Positions 24,278-33,224 of a stretch of 64,000 nt of DNA are shown piece after piece. Origin of the DNA: Aquamicrobium sp. (lineage in GTDB: Bacteria; Pseudomonadota; Alphaproteobacteria; Rhizobiales; Rhizobiaceae); contig NZ_JAMLIE010000001.1 in assembly GCF_023954335.1 (NCBI RefSeq), positions 1,984,001-2,048,000 on the forward strand, given 5' to 3'. The notes under the pieces were generated by a model. The model was not told where the DNA came from. It did no database searches and saw only the letters and a program-made list of their open reading frames with translations. Each line of letters begins with the position of its first letter. The stretch's first letter is position 1. A program made the position numbers and the translations under genes.

Positions 24278-26505
24278 CATGCGCTGGCGCGCTTTTCGCT
24301 CCAGCCGTGGCGGTTGCGCTCGACGAAGTCGACGAACGCGGCCGAGGGCAGGGCCGGGCTGTAGAGGTAGCCCTGGAAATAGTCGCAGCCGAAGGCGCGC
24401 AGGAAGGTTTCCTGCGCCACCTCCTCGACATGCTCGGCCACCGCCGTCAGCCGGAGCGTACGGGCGGTGCCGAGGATCGACTTGACGAGCTGCCGGTCGC
24501 TCTCGCTCTTGCCGATGTCGGCGACGAAGCCGCCGTCGATCTTCAGTTCGTCGAAGGGCAGGCGCTTGAGATAGGCGAGCGAGGAGTAGCCCGAGCCGAA
24601 ATCGTCGAGCGACAGGCGCACGCCGAGCTTCTTCAGCGCCAGCATCCGCCGCGCGATGAGCCGCCGGTCCTTGGCCATCACGCTCTCGGTCATTTCGAGC
24701 GTCAGCAGCCGCGCGTCGACGCCGTGGCTCTCGATCAGCGCCGCGAGGTTGGCAACGAAGTCGTCGCAGGCCAGCGACTGGACGTTGATGTTGACGGCGA
24801 GCCGCAGATGCCGCGTGGCCGGGCTTGCGCGCCAGCGCGCGAGCTCGGCGACGCCCCGTGCGAGCACCCGGTTGCCGAACTCGCGGATGAGGCCGAACTG
24901 CTCGGTCAGCGGCACGAAGCGTTCCGGCATCAGCAGCCCGAGCCGGGGATGGTTCCAGCGGCACAGCGCCTCGGCGCCGGCGACGCGCCGGTTCTCGTCC
25001 ATCTGCGGCTGGAAATGCAGCTCCAGCGCATCGTTGGCGAGCGCCTGCCTGAAATCGTCCAGCAGCCGGTAGCGCTCCGCTTCCGCGTTCATCGACTGGT
25101 GGTCGTAGAGCGCCATGCCGTTGCGACCGGCGCTCTTGACGCGGTACATGGCGATGTCGGCCTGCTTGAGGATCTCGTCGGCGCTGGCGTTTTCGCCGTC
25201 GAACACGACGATGCCGAGGCTGGCCGACGAGCGGTGACTGAACTCGCCGAGCGGAAAGTCCTCGCGCATCGCCGACAGCACCTTGTTGCCGGCGAGGATC
25301 GCCGCCTGGGTCGCGCCGGCCCGGTCCGGCCCGGCCTCGCCGAGGATGATGACGAACTCGTCGCCGCCGATGCGCGCCACCGTGTCGCGCGGGCCGACGC
25401 AGCCCTTCAGTCGTTCCGCCACCTGGGTCAGGAAGCAATCGCCGACATCGTGGCCGCGCGTGTCGTTCAGCGTCTTGAAGTTGTCGAGGTCGATGAAGAG
25501 CAGCGCCCCGCTGGTGTCGTGTTCGCGGCAGCGCGAGACCGCGCACGCCATGCGGTCCATGAACATGCGCCGGTTGGGCAGGCCGGTAAGCGGGTCGAAG
25601 AAGGCCAGCTTCTCGATCTCCGCCTCGCTCGCCTTGCGCGTCGTGATGTCGCTGATATAGCCGTGCCATATCACGCCGTCCTCGACCGCTTCCGGCTTGG
25701 CGCTGATCTGCAGCCACTTCGTCGTGCCGTCGCGCAGCGTGACGCGATATTCCTGGTCCCACGAGCGGGCCGAGGTTCCGGCGCGGACGTTCTCGAGGAA
25801 GGCCGGCCGGTCCTCGGGATGGACCATGGCGGTGATTTCCTGCGTGCTCGCCAGCGTCTCGTTCTCGCCGAGGCCGTAGAGCTCGCGGAAGCCGCTGCTC
25901 ATGAACGGCACGGTGTAGGAGCCGTCCGCGCGGCGCACGAACTGGATCAGGCCGCCCGGCACCTGGCTCGACAGCTTGCGCAGGCGCTCCTCCGCCTCCA
26001 GCCGGTTCACCGTCTCGGTGATCTCGCGCACGGAGCCCTCGTAGAACAGCGGCCTGCCGGTCTTGCGCTCGCGCACCAGCCGCGCCGATTCCGTCACCCA
26101 GATGCGTTCGCGCGTCTTGTGGCGATAGACCTCGGAAACGAAGTCCGTGACGAAGCCGTGGTGGCGCAGGAGCGCGCGGAACTCGTCGCGGCGGGTCGGA
26201 ACGACGTACCACTCCGTGGCGATGTCGTTGACCGAGGCCAGCATCTCGTCCTCGCTGTCGTAGCCGTTGAGCCGCACCAGCGCCTTGTTGGCGCTCAGCT
26301 GCCGGCCGTCCGGCGTCGAGCGATAGATGCCGTCGTAAAGGTTTTCGATCAGGCTGCGATGGTTTTCCTGCTCTTCCTCGCTGCGGCGATAGAGCATGCG
26401 GAAGTGAAAAGCCGCCGCCGACGCGGTCAGGGCAAGAACTCCGGCGCCCAGCAGCAAGATGCCGCCGGCTCCTCCCTCTGCCCAGGACGCGAAGACATGC
26501 AACAT
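24277..26505 (-). CDS. PAS-PAS-GGDEF-EAL membrane protein (cyclic-di-GMP turnover)
   Basis: This is a signalling protein with both diguanylate cyclase and phosphodiesterase domains. The 742-residue product has one N-terminal membrane segment (about 12-33) and two PAS domains (about 45-165 and 180-290). The GGDEF domain (about 300-460) has an intact GGDEF signature in DTVARIGGDEFVIIL. The EAL domain (about 475-725) has GAEALCRW, LTLEMTES, LDDFGSGYSSL and LKIDGGFV. In the late EVE/EGVE loop the usual AEGVE reads AEHVE. A GTG four codons earlier is also in frame; the ATG has a gggtggg motif before it. Net activity cannot be predicted. It lies downstream of moaE, with 98 bases between. Confidence 0.93.
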   Translation of the reverse strand: MLHVFASWAEGGAGGILLLGAGVLALTASAAAFHFRMLYRRSEEEQENHRSLIENLYDGIYRSTPDGRQLSANKALVRLNGYDSEDEMLASVNDIATEWYVVPTRRDEFRALLRHHGFVTDFVSEVYRHKTRERIWVTESARLVRERKTGRPLFYEGSVREITETVNRLEAEERLRKLSSQVPGGLIQFVRRADGSYTVPFMSSGFRELYGLGENETLASTQEITAMVHPEDRPAFLENVRAGTSARSWDQEYRVTLRDGTTKWLQISAKPEAVEDGVIWHGYISDITTRKASEAEIEKLAFFDPLTGLPNRRMFMDRMACAVSRCREHDTSGALLFIDLDNFKTLNDTRGHDVGDCFLTQVAERLKGCVGPRDTVARIGGDEFVIILGEAGPDRAGATQAAILAGNKVLSAMREDFPLGEFSHRSSASLGIVVFDGENASADEILKQADIAMYRVKSAGRNGMALYDHQSMNAEAERYRLLDDFRQALANDALELHFQPQMDENRRVAGAEALCRWNHPRLGLLMPERFVPLTEQFGLIREFGNRVLARGVAELARWRASPATRHLRLAVNINVQSLACDDFVANLAALIESHGVDARLLTLEMTESVMAKDRRLIARRMLALKKLGVRLSLDDFGSGYSSLAYLKRLPFDELKIDGGFVADIGKSESDRQLVKSILGTARTLRLTAVAEHVEEVAQETFLRAFGCDYFQGYLYSPALPSAAFVDFVERNRHGWSEKRASA

Positions 26506-26603
26506 GAATGAACCCACCCGCCCGTTCTGTTGCGAAACGTAGCCGGTTAGCGTTGCAATTCCTCTAACGGCCGGGGCGCGCCGGCGCCGACCTCACGGGG
26601 TGA

Positions 26604-27080
26604 TTAACGCGCGGTAAACGGCGTCCAGCGGCCTTGCGCTTCATCGTCGGCAGCCGTCGCCTCGACCCATTGTCCATGGCTTCCGTCGGCCCGATGCTCG
26701 CGCTTCCAGAACGGGGCGCGGGTCTTCAGGAAGTCCATCAGGAAGGATGCGGCATCGAACGCGGCGTGCCGGTGCGGCGAGGCGGCGGCGACGAGGACGA
26801 TGTTGCCGCCGGCCGGGATCAGCCCGTAGCGGTGGATGACGGTAAGCCCCTGAAGCGGCCAGCGGGCGGCGGCCTCGTCGGCGATGCGCCTGATCTCGGC
26901 TTCCGCCATGCCGGGATAATGCTCGAGCTCGAGGGCGGCGAGCTGCCCCGCCTCGTCGCGGCACAGGCCCTGGAAGGTGACGACTGCGCCGATGTCGGCG
27001 CGCCCCCGCGTCAGGCGCGCGACTTCCGTGGCGGCGTCGAAATCCTCGCGCTGGATCGCGATGTGCGGCGTGCAGGGCAC
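26604..27080 (-). CDS. moaE: Molybdopterin synthase catalytic subunit MoaE
   Basis: MoaE with MoaD converts precursor Z to molybdopterin. The 158-residue protein has the MoaE pattern GAVVTFQGLCRDE, LELEHYPGMAEAEIRRIADEA, RYGLIPAGGNIVLVAAASPHR, and the active-site lysine segment MDFLKTRAPFWKRE. Translation appears to start at a GTG (27080) behind gagggtgagg, four bases after moaD. The order is pgsA-moaD-moaE, as in other rhizobia. Confidence 0.96.
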   Translation of the reverse strand: MPCTPHIAIQREDFDAATEVARLTRGRADIGAVVTFQGLCRDEAGQLAALELEHYPGMAEAEIRRIADEAAARWPLQGLTVIHRYGLIPAGGNIVLVAAASPHRHAAFDAASFLMDFLKTRAPFWKREHRADGSHGQWVEATAADDEAQGRWTPFTAR

Positions 27081-27084
27081 GGCC

Positions 27085-27336
27085 TCACCCTCCGGTCATC
27101 GGCGGGAAAAGGGCGATCTCGGTCGCGCCCGCGACCGGCTCGGAATGGTCGACATGCTCGTGGTCTATCGCCACGCGGATGGCCTCGGGATAGAGCAGCG
27201 CCTTTTCGTAGCCGTCGCCGCGCTCCTTCAGCCAGTCGAGCAGGTCTCGCACCGAAACCACGCCGGCGGGCAGGTCGAGGTCTTCCTCGTCGGTGCCGAT
27301 CCGCTCCCGCACCCAGGCGAAATATTTGAGCTTCAT
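27085..27336 (-). CDS. moaD: Molybdopterin synthase sulfur-carrier subunit MoaD
   Basis: MoaD is a ubiquitin-fold protein whose C-terminal Gly-Gly carries the thiocarboxylate sulfur for molybdopterin synthesis. The 83-residue protein starts MKLKYFAWVRERIG and ends FPPMTGG with the required double glycine. It is three bases after pgsA and four before moaE, so the three genes form one unit. Confidence 0.95.
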   Translation of the reverse strand: MKLKYFAWVRERIGTDEEDLDLPAGVVSVRDLLDWLKERGDGYEKALLYPEAIRVAIDHEHVDHSEPVAGATEIALFPPMTGG

Positions 27337-27339
27337 CGG

Positions 27340-27924
27340 CTATTCCTCGATGATGTGCTTCAGCCCCGCGCGGAAATAGTCGTAGCCGGTATAGAGGGTG
27401 ACGATGGCCGAGGCCCACAGCAGCGCCAGCCCGATCTCGGTCGTATAGGGCAGGATCTTGTCGCCGGCGGGGCCGGCGAGCAGGAAGCCGACGGCGACGA
27501 GCTGCATCGCGGTCTTCCATTTGGCGAGCTGGGTGACGGGCACCGACACCTTCAGCGCCGCAAGGTATTCGCGCAGGCCCGAGACGAGGATCTCGCGGCA
27601 CAGGATGATGATCGCCGCCCACAGCGACCATTTGTCGATCGTCCGGTCGAAGGCGAGAAGAAGCAGCGCCGCCGAGACCAGAAGCTTGTCGGCGATCGGG
27701 TCGAGCATCTTGCCGATATTGGAGGTCTGCTTCCAGATGCGGGCGATGTAGCCGTCGAGATAGTCGGTGATGCTAGCGATGATGAAGATGGTGACAGCCG
27801 CCCAGCGCCACCAGTCGGTCGGCCGCACCCGGCCTTCGAGATAGAAGCACAACACGATCAGCGGCACGGCGAGGATGCGTGCGTAGGTCAGCATGTTGGG
27901 CAGGTTGAAGGCGCGCTTGGACAT
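27340..27924 (-). CDS. pgsA: CDP-diacylglycerol-glycerol-3-phosphate 3-phosphatidyltransferase PgsA
   Basis: PgsA makes phosphatidylglycerophosphate, the committed step to phosphatidylglycerol and cardiolipin, in the inner membrane. The 194-residue protein contains the complete CDP-alcohol phosphotransferase motif: D54, D57-G-Y-I-A-R62, then G71, D75 and D79 at the exact family spacing. It also has several membrane helices and an N-terminal FNLPNMLTYARI typical of PgsA. It is followed by moaD, and uvrC lies upstream on the same strand. Confidence 0.96.
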   Translation of the reverse strand: MSKRAFNLPNMLTYARILAVPLIVLCFYLEGRVRPTDWWRWAAVTIFIIASITDYLDGYIARIWKQTSNIGKMLDPIADKLLVSAALLLLAFDRTIDKWSLWAAIIILCREILVSGLREYLAALKVSVPVTQLAKWKTAMQLVAVGFLLAGPAGDKILPYTTEIGLALLWASAIVTLYTGYDYFRAGLKHIIEE

Positions 27925-28017
27925 GATTTCCTGCTATCGTTCTCGTGCTAGTAACCAGATGGCCGCGCCGGAGGTCAACCTCGAAAGCCCCTTTGGCCGG
28001 CGAGGCGGGGCCGTGGC

Positions 28018-30108
28018 TCAGCCGTTTTCATGGAAATGGCCGTAAATCATCCGTGCGACCCGCTCGGAAACGCCGTCCACCCGCATCAGATCTTCCACGC
28101 CGGCGCGGCTGACGGCCTTGGCCGAGCCGAAATGGTGAAGGAGCGCGCGCTTGCGCGTCGGCCCGATTCCCGCGATCTCGTCGAGCGGGTTCTTGACCAG
28201 CTCCCGGCTGCGCCGTGCCCGGTGCGAGCCGATGGCGAAGCGGTGCGCCTCGTCGCGCAGGCGCTGGACGAAATAGAGCACGGGGTCGCGCACCGGCAGC
28301 ATGAACGGCTCGCGCCCGGCGACGAAGAACCGCTCGCGGCCGGCGTCGCGGTCGACGCCCTTGGCAACGCCGATGGCGGCTATCTTGTCGGCGATGCCGA
28401 GCTCGTCGAGGATCGCCCGCACCGCCGACATCTGCCCCTGTCCGCCGTCGATGAGGATCAGGTCCGGCCAGGCCGGGAAGGCGTCGTCGATCACGATGTC
28501 GTCGTCGCCCTCGGCTTCGGGCCCCTCGGCTTCCGGCTCCGGCGCGGCGTGCTCCTTGACGAGCCGGGAGAAGCGGCGCTGCATCACCTCGCGCATCATG
28601 CCGAAATCGTCGCCGGGCGTGATCTCGGTCGAGCGGATGTTGAACTTGCGGTACTGGTTCTTCACGAACCCTTCCGGGCCGGCGACGATCATCGCGCCGA
28701 CGGCGTTGGTGCCCATGATGTGCGAGTTGTCGTAGACCTCGACGCGGCGCGGCGGGCGGGCAAGGCCGAAGGTCCCGGCGAGCCCGGCGAGCAGGCGCGC
28801 CTGCGATGAGGTCTCGGCCAGCCTGCGCCCCAGCGCCTCGCGAGCGTTCTGCAAGGCATGGTCGACCAGCGTCTTCTTCTCGCCGCGCTGCGGCGTGGCC
28901 ACCGTCACCCTGTAGCCGGCGCGCGTGCCGAGCGCCTCCTCGAGCAGCGCCCGCTCCTCGATCTCGTGCGACAGGAGCACGACGCGCGGGCAGGGCTTGT
29001 CGTCGTAGAACTGGGCGAGGAACGCGCCGAGCACCTCGGACGGCTCCAGCGAGGGGTCGGCCTTGGGGAAATAGGCGCGGTTGCCCCAGTTGAGCCGGGT
29101 GCGGAAGAAGAACACCTCGATACAGTTCTGCCCGCCTTCCTGATGGATGGCGAAGACGTCGGCCTCCTCCAGCGTCTGCGGATTGATGCCCTGATGGCCC
29201 TGGACGTGCGAGAGCGCGGCGAGGCGGTCGCGATAGATCGCCGCCCGCTCGAAATCGAGGTCGTCCGAGGCCCGGCGCATCGCCTCGGCGATGTCGTCTT
29301 GGATCTTCGCCGAACGGCCGGACAGGAACGCCTTGGCCTCGGCGACGAGCGCGGCATAGTCGAGAGGGCCGATCTCGCCGGTGCAGGGCGCCGAGCAGCG
29401 CTTGATCTGGTGGAGCAGGCACGGCCGCGTGCGGTTGGCGTAGAACGAATCCGTGCAGGAGCGCAGGAGGAACGCCCGCTGCATGGCGTTGATGGTGCGG
29501 TCGACCGCGCCGGCCGAGGCGAACGGGCCGAAATAGGTGCCCTTGCGCGTGCGCGCGCCGCGATGCTTGTAGATGCCGGGCGAGGGATGGTCGTCGGTGA
29601 TGAGGATGTAGGGGAACGACTTGTCGTCGCGCATCAGGACGTTGAAGCGCGGCTTGAACCTCTTGATGAGGTTGGCCTCCAGCAGCAGCGCCTCGGTCTC
29701 TGTGCGGGTGACGACGAACTCCATCGCCGCCGTCTCGCGCACCATGCGGGCGATGCCCTTGGTGTGGAAGCGCCCCTGGCCGTAATTGCCGACGCGCTTC
29801 TTCAGGCTGCGCGCCTTGCCGACATAGAGCACGTCGCCGGCGAGGTTCATCATGCGGTAGACGCCCGGCCTGTTGGGCAGGCGCCTGGCCAGCTCCTGGA
29901 TCACCTCGATCCCGACCTTTTCGCGGGTCTCGGCCTTCAGCCCTTCCCATTCCACCGCGGGCTCCGGGCGCGAGCCTTCCTCGCCGCCCGAATCGATCTC
30001 GCCGTCCTCGGGCAGCACGGCGTCGAGGTCGCCGGCCGCCTGCGCGTCGCGCATCGCCTTGTCGAGATCGCCGCCCTGAGGTCCGCCTCGTGGTCCGCCC
30101 TGCGTCAT
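28018..30108 (-). CDS. uvrC: Excinuclease ABC subunit C, UvrC
   Basis: UvrC makes both incisions around lesions found by UvrAB. The 696-residue protein has a ~70-residue hydrophilic extension, then the GIY-YIG nuclease domain (LPNRPGVYRMMN, VLYVGKARSLKKRV). Next come a CxxxxC-like region with SCTDSFYANRTRPCLLHQIKRCSAPC, the UVR motif, the RNase-H-like C-terminal nuclease (VEVYDNSHIMGTNAVGAM, DLILIDGGQGQ) and a terminal helix-hairpin-helix (IAGIGPTRKRALL). An acidic insert (AAPEPEAEGPEAEGDDD) interrupts the C-terminal part. The ATG at 30108 overlaps the SDR gene stop by four bases. Confidence 0.96.
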   Translation of the reverse strand: MTQGGPRGGPQGGDLDKAMRDAQAAGDLDAVLPEDGEIDSGGEEGSRPEPAVEWEGLKAETREKVGIEVIQELARRLPNRPGVYRMMNLAGDVLYVGKARSLKKRVGNYGQGRFHTKGIARMVRETAAMEFVVTRTETEALLLEANLIKRFKPRFNVLMRDDKSFPYILITDDHPSPGIYKHRGARTRKGTYFGPFASAGAVDRTINAMQRAFLLRSCTDSFYANRTRPCLLHQIKRCSAPCTGEIGPLDYAALVAEAKAFLSGRSAKIQDDIAEAMRRASDDLDFERAAIYRDRLAALSHVQGHQGINPQTLEEADVFAIHQEGGQNCIEVFFFRTRLNWGNRAYFPKADPSLEPSEVLGAFLAQFYDDKPCPRVVLLSHEIEERALLEEALGTRAGYRVTVATPQRGEKKTLVDHALQNAREALGRRLAETSSQARLLAGLAGTFGLARPPRRVEVYDNSHIMGTNAVGAMIVAGPEGFVKNQYRKFNIRSTEITPGDDFGMMREVMQRRFSRLVKEHAAPEPEAEGPEAEGDDDIVIDDAFPAWPDLILIDGGQGQMSAVRAILDELGIADKIAAIGVAKGVDRDAGRERFFVAGREPFMLPVRDPVLYFVQRLRDEAHRFAIGSHRARRSRELVKNPLDEIAGIGPTRKRALLHHFGSAKAVSRAGVEDLMRVDGVSERVARMIYGHFHENG

Positions 30109-30869
30109 TCGGCGATTCCGTAGATGTCGGGCGTCTGCCAGGAAAGGTGCTGGCCGCCGTCGAGCGCGATCATCTGGCCGGTGACGGAGTGCGCCTGCCA
30201 CAGATAGCGGATGGTCGCGCCGAACTCGCCGAGCTCCGGGCCGCGCTTAAGGAGAAGGCCGTCGACCTGCCGCGCGAAGTCGCGCGCCTGCTGGCGCTCG
30301 TTGGCCAGCGTCGGGCCGGGGCCGATGGCGTTCACGCGCAGGCGCGGCGCGTAGGTCTGGGCCATGGTGCGGGTCGCCGTCCACAGCGCGGATTTGGACA
30401 GGGTGTAGGAGAAGAATTTCGGCGTCAGCCGCCATACACGCTGGTCGATGATGTTGACGACGAGGCCGTCCTGTTCTCGCGGCAGCGCCGCGGCCATCTG
30501 CCGGGCGAGCAGCGCGGGCGCCTTCACGTGGAGGGCGAAGTGCCGATCCCACACCTGCCAGTCGAAATCGTCGGCCGCGTCGTCCTCGAACGCGGACGCG
30601 TTGTTGACGAGAAGCCGCACCGGGCCGAGCGCCCCGGCCGCCCGGGCGACGATTCCGGCGGCGGCGTCCATGTCGGTCAGGTCGGCCTCGACGAGGGCGG
30701 CGCGGCCGCCTTGCGTCTCGATGGCCGCGACCAGCCGCTCGGCTTCCTCGCGCGCGTCGTTATAATGGATCGCGACGGCGAAGCCGTTGGCCGCGAGGTC
30801 TTCCGCGATGGCCCTGCCGATGCGGCGCGCCCCGCCGGTGACGAGCGCAACGTGTTGTTCCCTGGCCAT
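30105..30869 (-). CDS. SDR oxidoreductase, pteridine reductase-like (FolM-like)
   Basis: This short-chain dehydrogenase resembles pteridine/dihydrofolate reductases because its cofactor motif is TGGARRIG (TGxxxRxG), not the usual TGxxxGxG. The 254-residue product has NNAS, the catalytic YTLSK, and a C-terminal VTGQMIALDGGQHL. It would reduce dihydro-pterins or folates with NADPH; the substrate is inferred. It is translationally coupled to uvrC through a four-base overlap and is the first gene of the uvrC-pgsA-moaDE direction. Confidence 0.88.
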   Translation of the reverse strand: MAREQHVALVTGGARRIGRAIAEDLAANGFAVAIHYNDAREEAERLVAAIETQGGRAALVEADLTDMDAAAGIVARAAGALGPVRLLVNNASAFEDDAADDFDWQVWDRHFALHVKAPALLARQMAAALPREQDGLVVNIIDQRVWRLTPKFFSYTLSKSALWTATRTMAQTYAPRLRVNAIGPGPTLANERQQARDFARQVDGLLLKRGPELGEFGATIRYLWQAHSVTGQMIALDGGQHLSWQTPDIYGIAE

Positions 30870-31209
30870 AGACCACCCCGTTTGCTGCCGGCTGTCGCGA
30901 CGGTCCGCAGCGTGCGGAAGGCACGATTCGAAAAGCCGGCTTGCCCTGATATAGGCCCTGCGGCGCCCGCGACCAAGCCGCGCCGGCGGCTTGCCGGCGC
31001 CGGGCCTCGCCCGGGGTGTTGCCTATTCGCAACGTCAAGTTTCTGCCTCATTCCAGCCCGGGAATCACCCCTTTTCCGGTGCGGTTCGGCCGCATTCCGC
31101 CCGCACATAGGAACCCGATGACGTCACGACCGTTCACCTCCCATCGTGGCGGGGCGTCACTAAAGGGGGAAGCGAGTGACTGCTTCCTTGCGGCAAAGGA
31201 GTAACGAGA
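30870..31209 (+). other. Long leader/promoter region before the outer membrane protein gene
   Basis: This 340-base gap is divergent between the SDR gene and the Omp gene. It has no convincing open frame. The last ~60 bases hold a possible leader hairpin, gtcact (31156-31161) with agtgac (31175-31180), then the strong ribosome binding site aaaggag. A long structured leader is common for abundant outer membrane proteins. Promoter boxes could not be assigned with confidence. Confidence 0.45.
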
Positions 31210-31863
31210 ATGAACACCACCAAGAGATTCGCCCTTTCGGCTGCTGCCGTCATGGGTCTTTCCGCCCCGGCCTTCGCGGCCGACGTCGTCTACCAGGAGC
31301 CCCCGGCACCGGCGCCGATCATCGAATCCGCGCCCGTCAGCTCGTGGGCCGGCCCCTATGCCGGTGTCCACCTCGGCTACGGCTTCGGCGGCAGCGTCCA
31401 TGACAAGACCGTCAACAACGACATCGACACGAGCGGCTGGCTCGGCGGCGTCTTCGGCGGCTTCAACATGCAGAACGGCCAGTTCGTGTATGGTGGCGAG
31501 GCTGACGTCAACTACAGCGGCGTCGACGGTTCCAACGCCGGCCAGGACGCCCGCACCCGTCTCGACGGCTCGCTGCGCGCCCGCGCCGGTGTCGCCGTCA
31601 ACGACGACATCCTCGTCTACGGCACGGCCGGTGTGGCCGCCGAGCGCCTGCGCGTCAGCGTTCCCGGCGCCAGCGACACCAACATGATGCTCGGCTACAC
31701 GGTCGGCGTCGGCACCGACGTCAAGCTCACTGAAGACGTCTTCGCCCGCGGCGAGTATCGCTACTCGGACTACGGCACCAAGACCTTCGACTTCGGTGGC
31801 GTGAGCGATCGTATCGACTCGAGCAACCATCGCGTCACCGTGGGTCTGGGTATCAAGTTCTGA
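31210..31863 (+). CDS. Outer membrane beta-barrel protein (Omp25/Omp31-like porin family)
   Basis: This is an eight-stranded outer membrane protein of the rhizobial/Brucella Omp25/31 type. The 217-residue product has a signal peptide (1-23, cut after APAFA). A Pro/Ala-rich linker (PPAPAPIIESAP) follows, then alternating amphipathic strands (WAGPYAGVHLGYGFGG, GWLGGVFGGFNMQNG, VYGGEADVNYSG, YTVGVGTDVKL, RGEYRYSDYGT), and a terminal Phe in VTVGLGIKF for BAM recognition. Strong ribosome binding site and terminator point to a highly expressed single gene. Confidence 0.93.
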   Translation: MNTTKRFALSAAAVMGLSAPAFAADVVYQEPPAPAPIIESAPVSSWAGPYAGVHLGYGFGGSVHDKTVNNDIDTSGWLGGVFGGFNMQNGQFVYGGEADVNYSGVDGSNAGQDARTRLDGSLRARAGVAVNDDILVYGTAGVAAERLRVSVPGASDTNMMLGYTVGVGTDVKLTEDVFARGEYRYSDYGTKTFDFGGVSDRIDSSNHRVTVGLGIKF

Positions 31864-31882
31864 CCTGACGGCGACGTAAGTG

Positions 31883-31915
31883 AAAAGGCCCGGAGCGATC
31901 CGGGCCTTTTCTTTT
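31883..31915 (+). terminator. Rho-independent terminator after the Omp gene
   Basis: A perfect 12-bp stem, aaaaggcccgga (31883-31894) with tccgggcctttt (31899-31910), closes on the GNRA tetraloop gcga and continues into ctttt. It is symmetrical enough to work in both directions, which suits the convergent GST gene. Confidence 0.92.
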
Positions 31916-31925
31916 GGGGGGAGGG

Positions 31926-32525
31926 TCAGCCCTGCGGCTTCAGCGCCGCGAACTGGGGGAAGCGTTCGTCGAATCTCTTGGCCCAGCGCTTCAGCTTTGG
32001 CCTGCCGCGCTCCCACTGGCCCTCGAAGCGCAGCGCGAGATAGCCGAGCAGGGCGGCGAGCGCGATCTGCCCGCCATCGGCCTTCTTGCCGAGCTTGGGC
32101 AGGTTGGCCTCGAGATGGTCGAGGCCGCGCGTCACCTTCTGCCATTGCCCGTCGAGCCACGGCTGATGGACCTTCTCGGCCGGCCGCGCCCGCCGCTCGT
32201 AGACATGGGCGAGCAGGCAGTCGCAGATGCCGTCGGCAAGCGCCTCCAGCCTTTCCGCCTGAAGGCGCTTTTCCGCCTTGCGCGGAAACAGCGCCCCGCC
32301 CGAGATGCGGTTGAGATGCTGGGTGATGACCCGGCTGTCGAAGATGCCTTCGCCCTCGTCGGTGACGAGCACCGGAATCTTGCCGAGCGGGTTGACCGCG
32401 ACGAGCTCGGCCGGCTGGTCGGCGGTGTTGACGGTTCGCGCCTCGATGTCGAGGCCGCACCATGCGGCGGCCATGCGCACCTTGGCGCTGTAGGGGGAGG
32501 CGGGGGAATAGAGAATGACGGCCAT
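31926..32525 (-). CDS. Glutathione S-transferase family protein
   Basis: This 199-residue cytosolic GST-fold protein has an N-terminal thioredoxin-like domain (MAVILYSPASPYSAKVRMAAAWCGL, VNPLGKIPVLVTDEG with the cis-proline, and GIFDSRVITQHLNR with the Glu/Asp-Ser glutathione contact). A helical C-terminal domain follows. The N-terminal active residue is likely Ser (SPASPYS). The substrate is unknown. It ends next to the bidirectional terminator and follows the RNase T2 gene. Confidence 0.9.
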   Translation of the reverse strand: MAVILYSPASPYSAKVRMAAAWCGLDIEARTVNTADQPAELVAVNPLGKIPVLVTDEGEGIFDSRVITQHLNRISGGALFPRKAEKRLQAERLEALADGICDCLLAHVYERRARPAEKVHQPWLDGQWQKVTRGLDHLEANLPKLGKKADGGQIALAALLGYLALRFEGQWERGRPKLKRWAKRFDERFPQFAALKPQG

Positions 32526-32564
32526 GATGGATACCTCGGGTGGGCTGGAAGGCGATAGGCGTGT

Positions 32565-33224
32565 TCAGTCTGGGGCGGGCATCGCCGCCTGCGGCAGGCG
32601 GCAGGCGCGCGCGTCCACCCGGTGGCAGGAGCGGAATTCCATGTCCTTGGTCAGGCAGATGCGGACCTCGGCGAGGTGGCGGCCGTCGCACGACACCGCG
32701 ATCCCGTCGGCCTTCATGCCGGGGTTGGCGGCGATGAACGCCTCCTCCACCGCATCGGGCGTGACCGAGGCGTCGCTGGCCGGATCCCGATAGGAGCGAG
32801 GGACGGAGACGCGCTCATGCGCCGCCCGCACCAGCCGGAAATAATCCTCCTGGCTGACGCCGGCGCAGGAGCCGTGCTTGCGCCACTGGTGGCCCATCAG
32901 ACCGGCCGAGGGCATGATGTCGAGATATTGCCGGACGAGCGCGTTCGGCACCCGGTTCGGCCCGTCATGATCGCAGAATTCCGGCCAGCCGTCCTCGAAT
33001 TGCGGCCACAGGCCATGGACGACGAAACCCAGCGCGCGGCCCTCGGCACACTGCTGGCGGTTGGCGTCGCCGCCCTCGATCTCGCAATAGCTCGGCGACC
33101 AGGTCAGCGAAAGGACGAAGAAATCGTAGCCCTCGCCCTTCGGCAGCGCGTTATTTCCCGAGGCGGACGGGGCACAGCCGCCGAGAAACGCGGCGAGCGC
33201 AAGCGGAACGACGATTCGGCGCAT
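32565..33224 (-). CDS. RNase T2 family lipoprotein
   Basis: This is a T2-type ribonuclease (RNase I-like), periplasmic or membrane-anchored. The 219-residue product has a lipobox-like LGGC17 after a short signal, the CAS I motif HGLWPQ (His70), and the CAS II region G-HQWRKHGSC with His112, Lys116 and His117. In T2 enzymes position 113 is normally Glu; here it is Gln. The family Cys pairs are present. The ATG overlaps the upstream gene by one base (TGATG), indicating coupled translation with the small secreted protein. Confidence 0.9.
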   Translation of the reverse strand: MRRIVVPLALAAFLGGCAPSASGNNALPKGEGYDFFVLSLTWSPSYCEIEGGDANRQQCAEGRALGFVVHGLWPQFEDGWPEFCDHDGPNRVPNALVRQYLDIMPSAGLMGHQWRKHGSCAGVSQEDYFRLVRAAHERVSVPRSYRDPASDASVTPDAVEEAFIAANPGMKADGIAVSCDGRHLAEVRICLTKDMEFRSCHRVDARACRLPQAAMPAPD

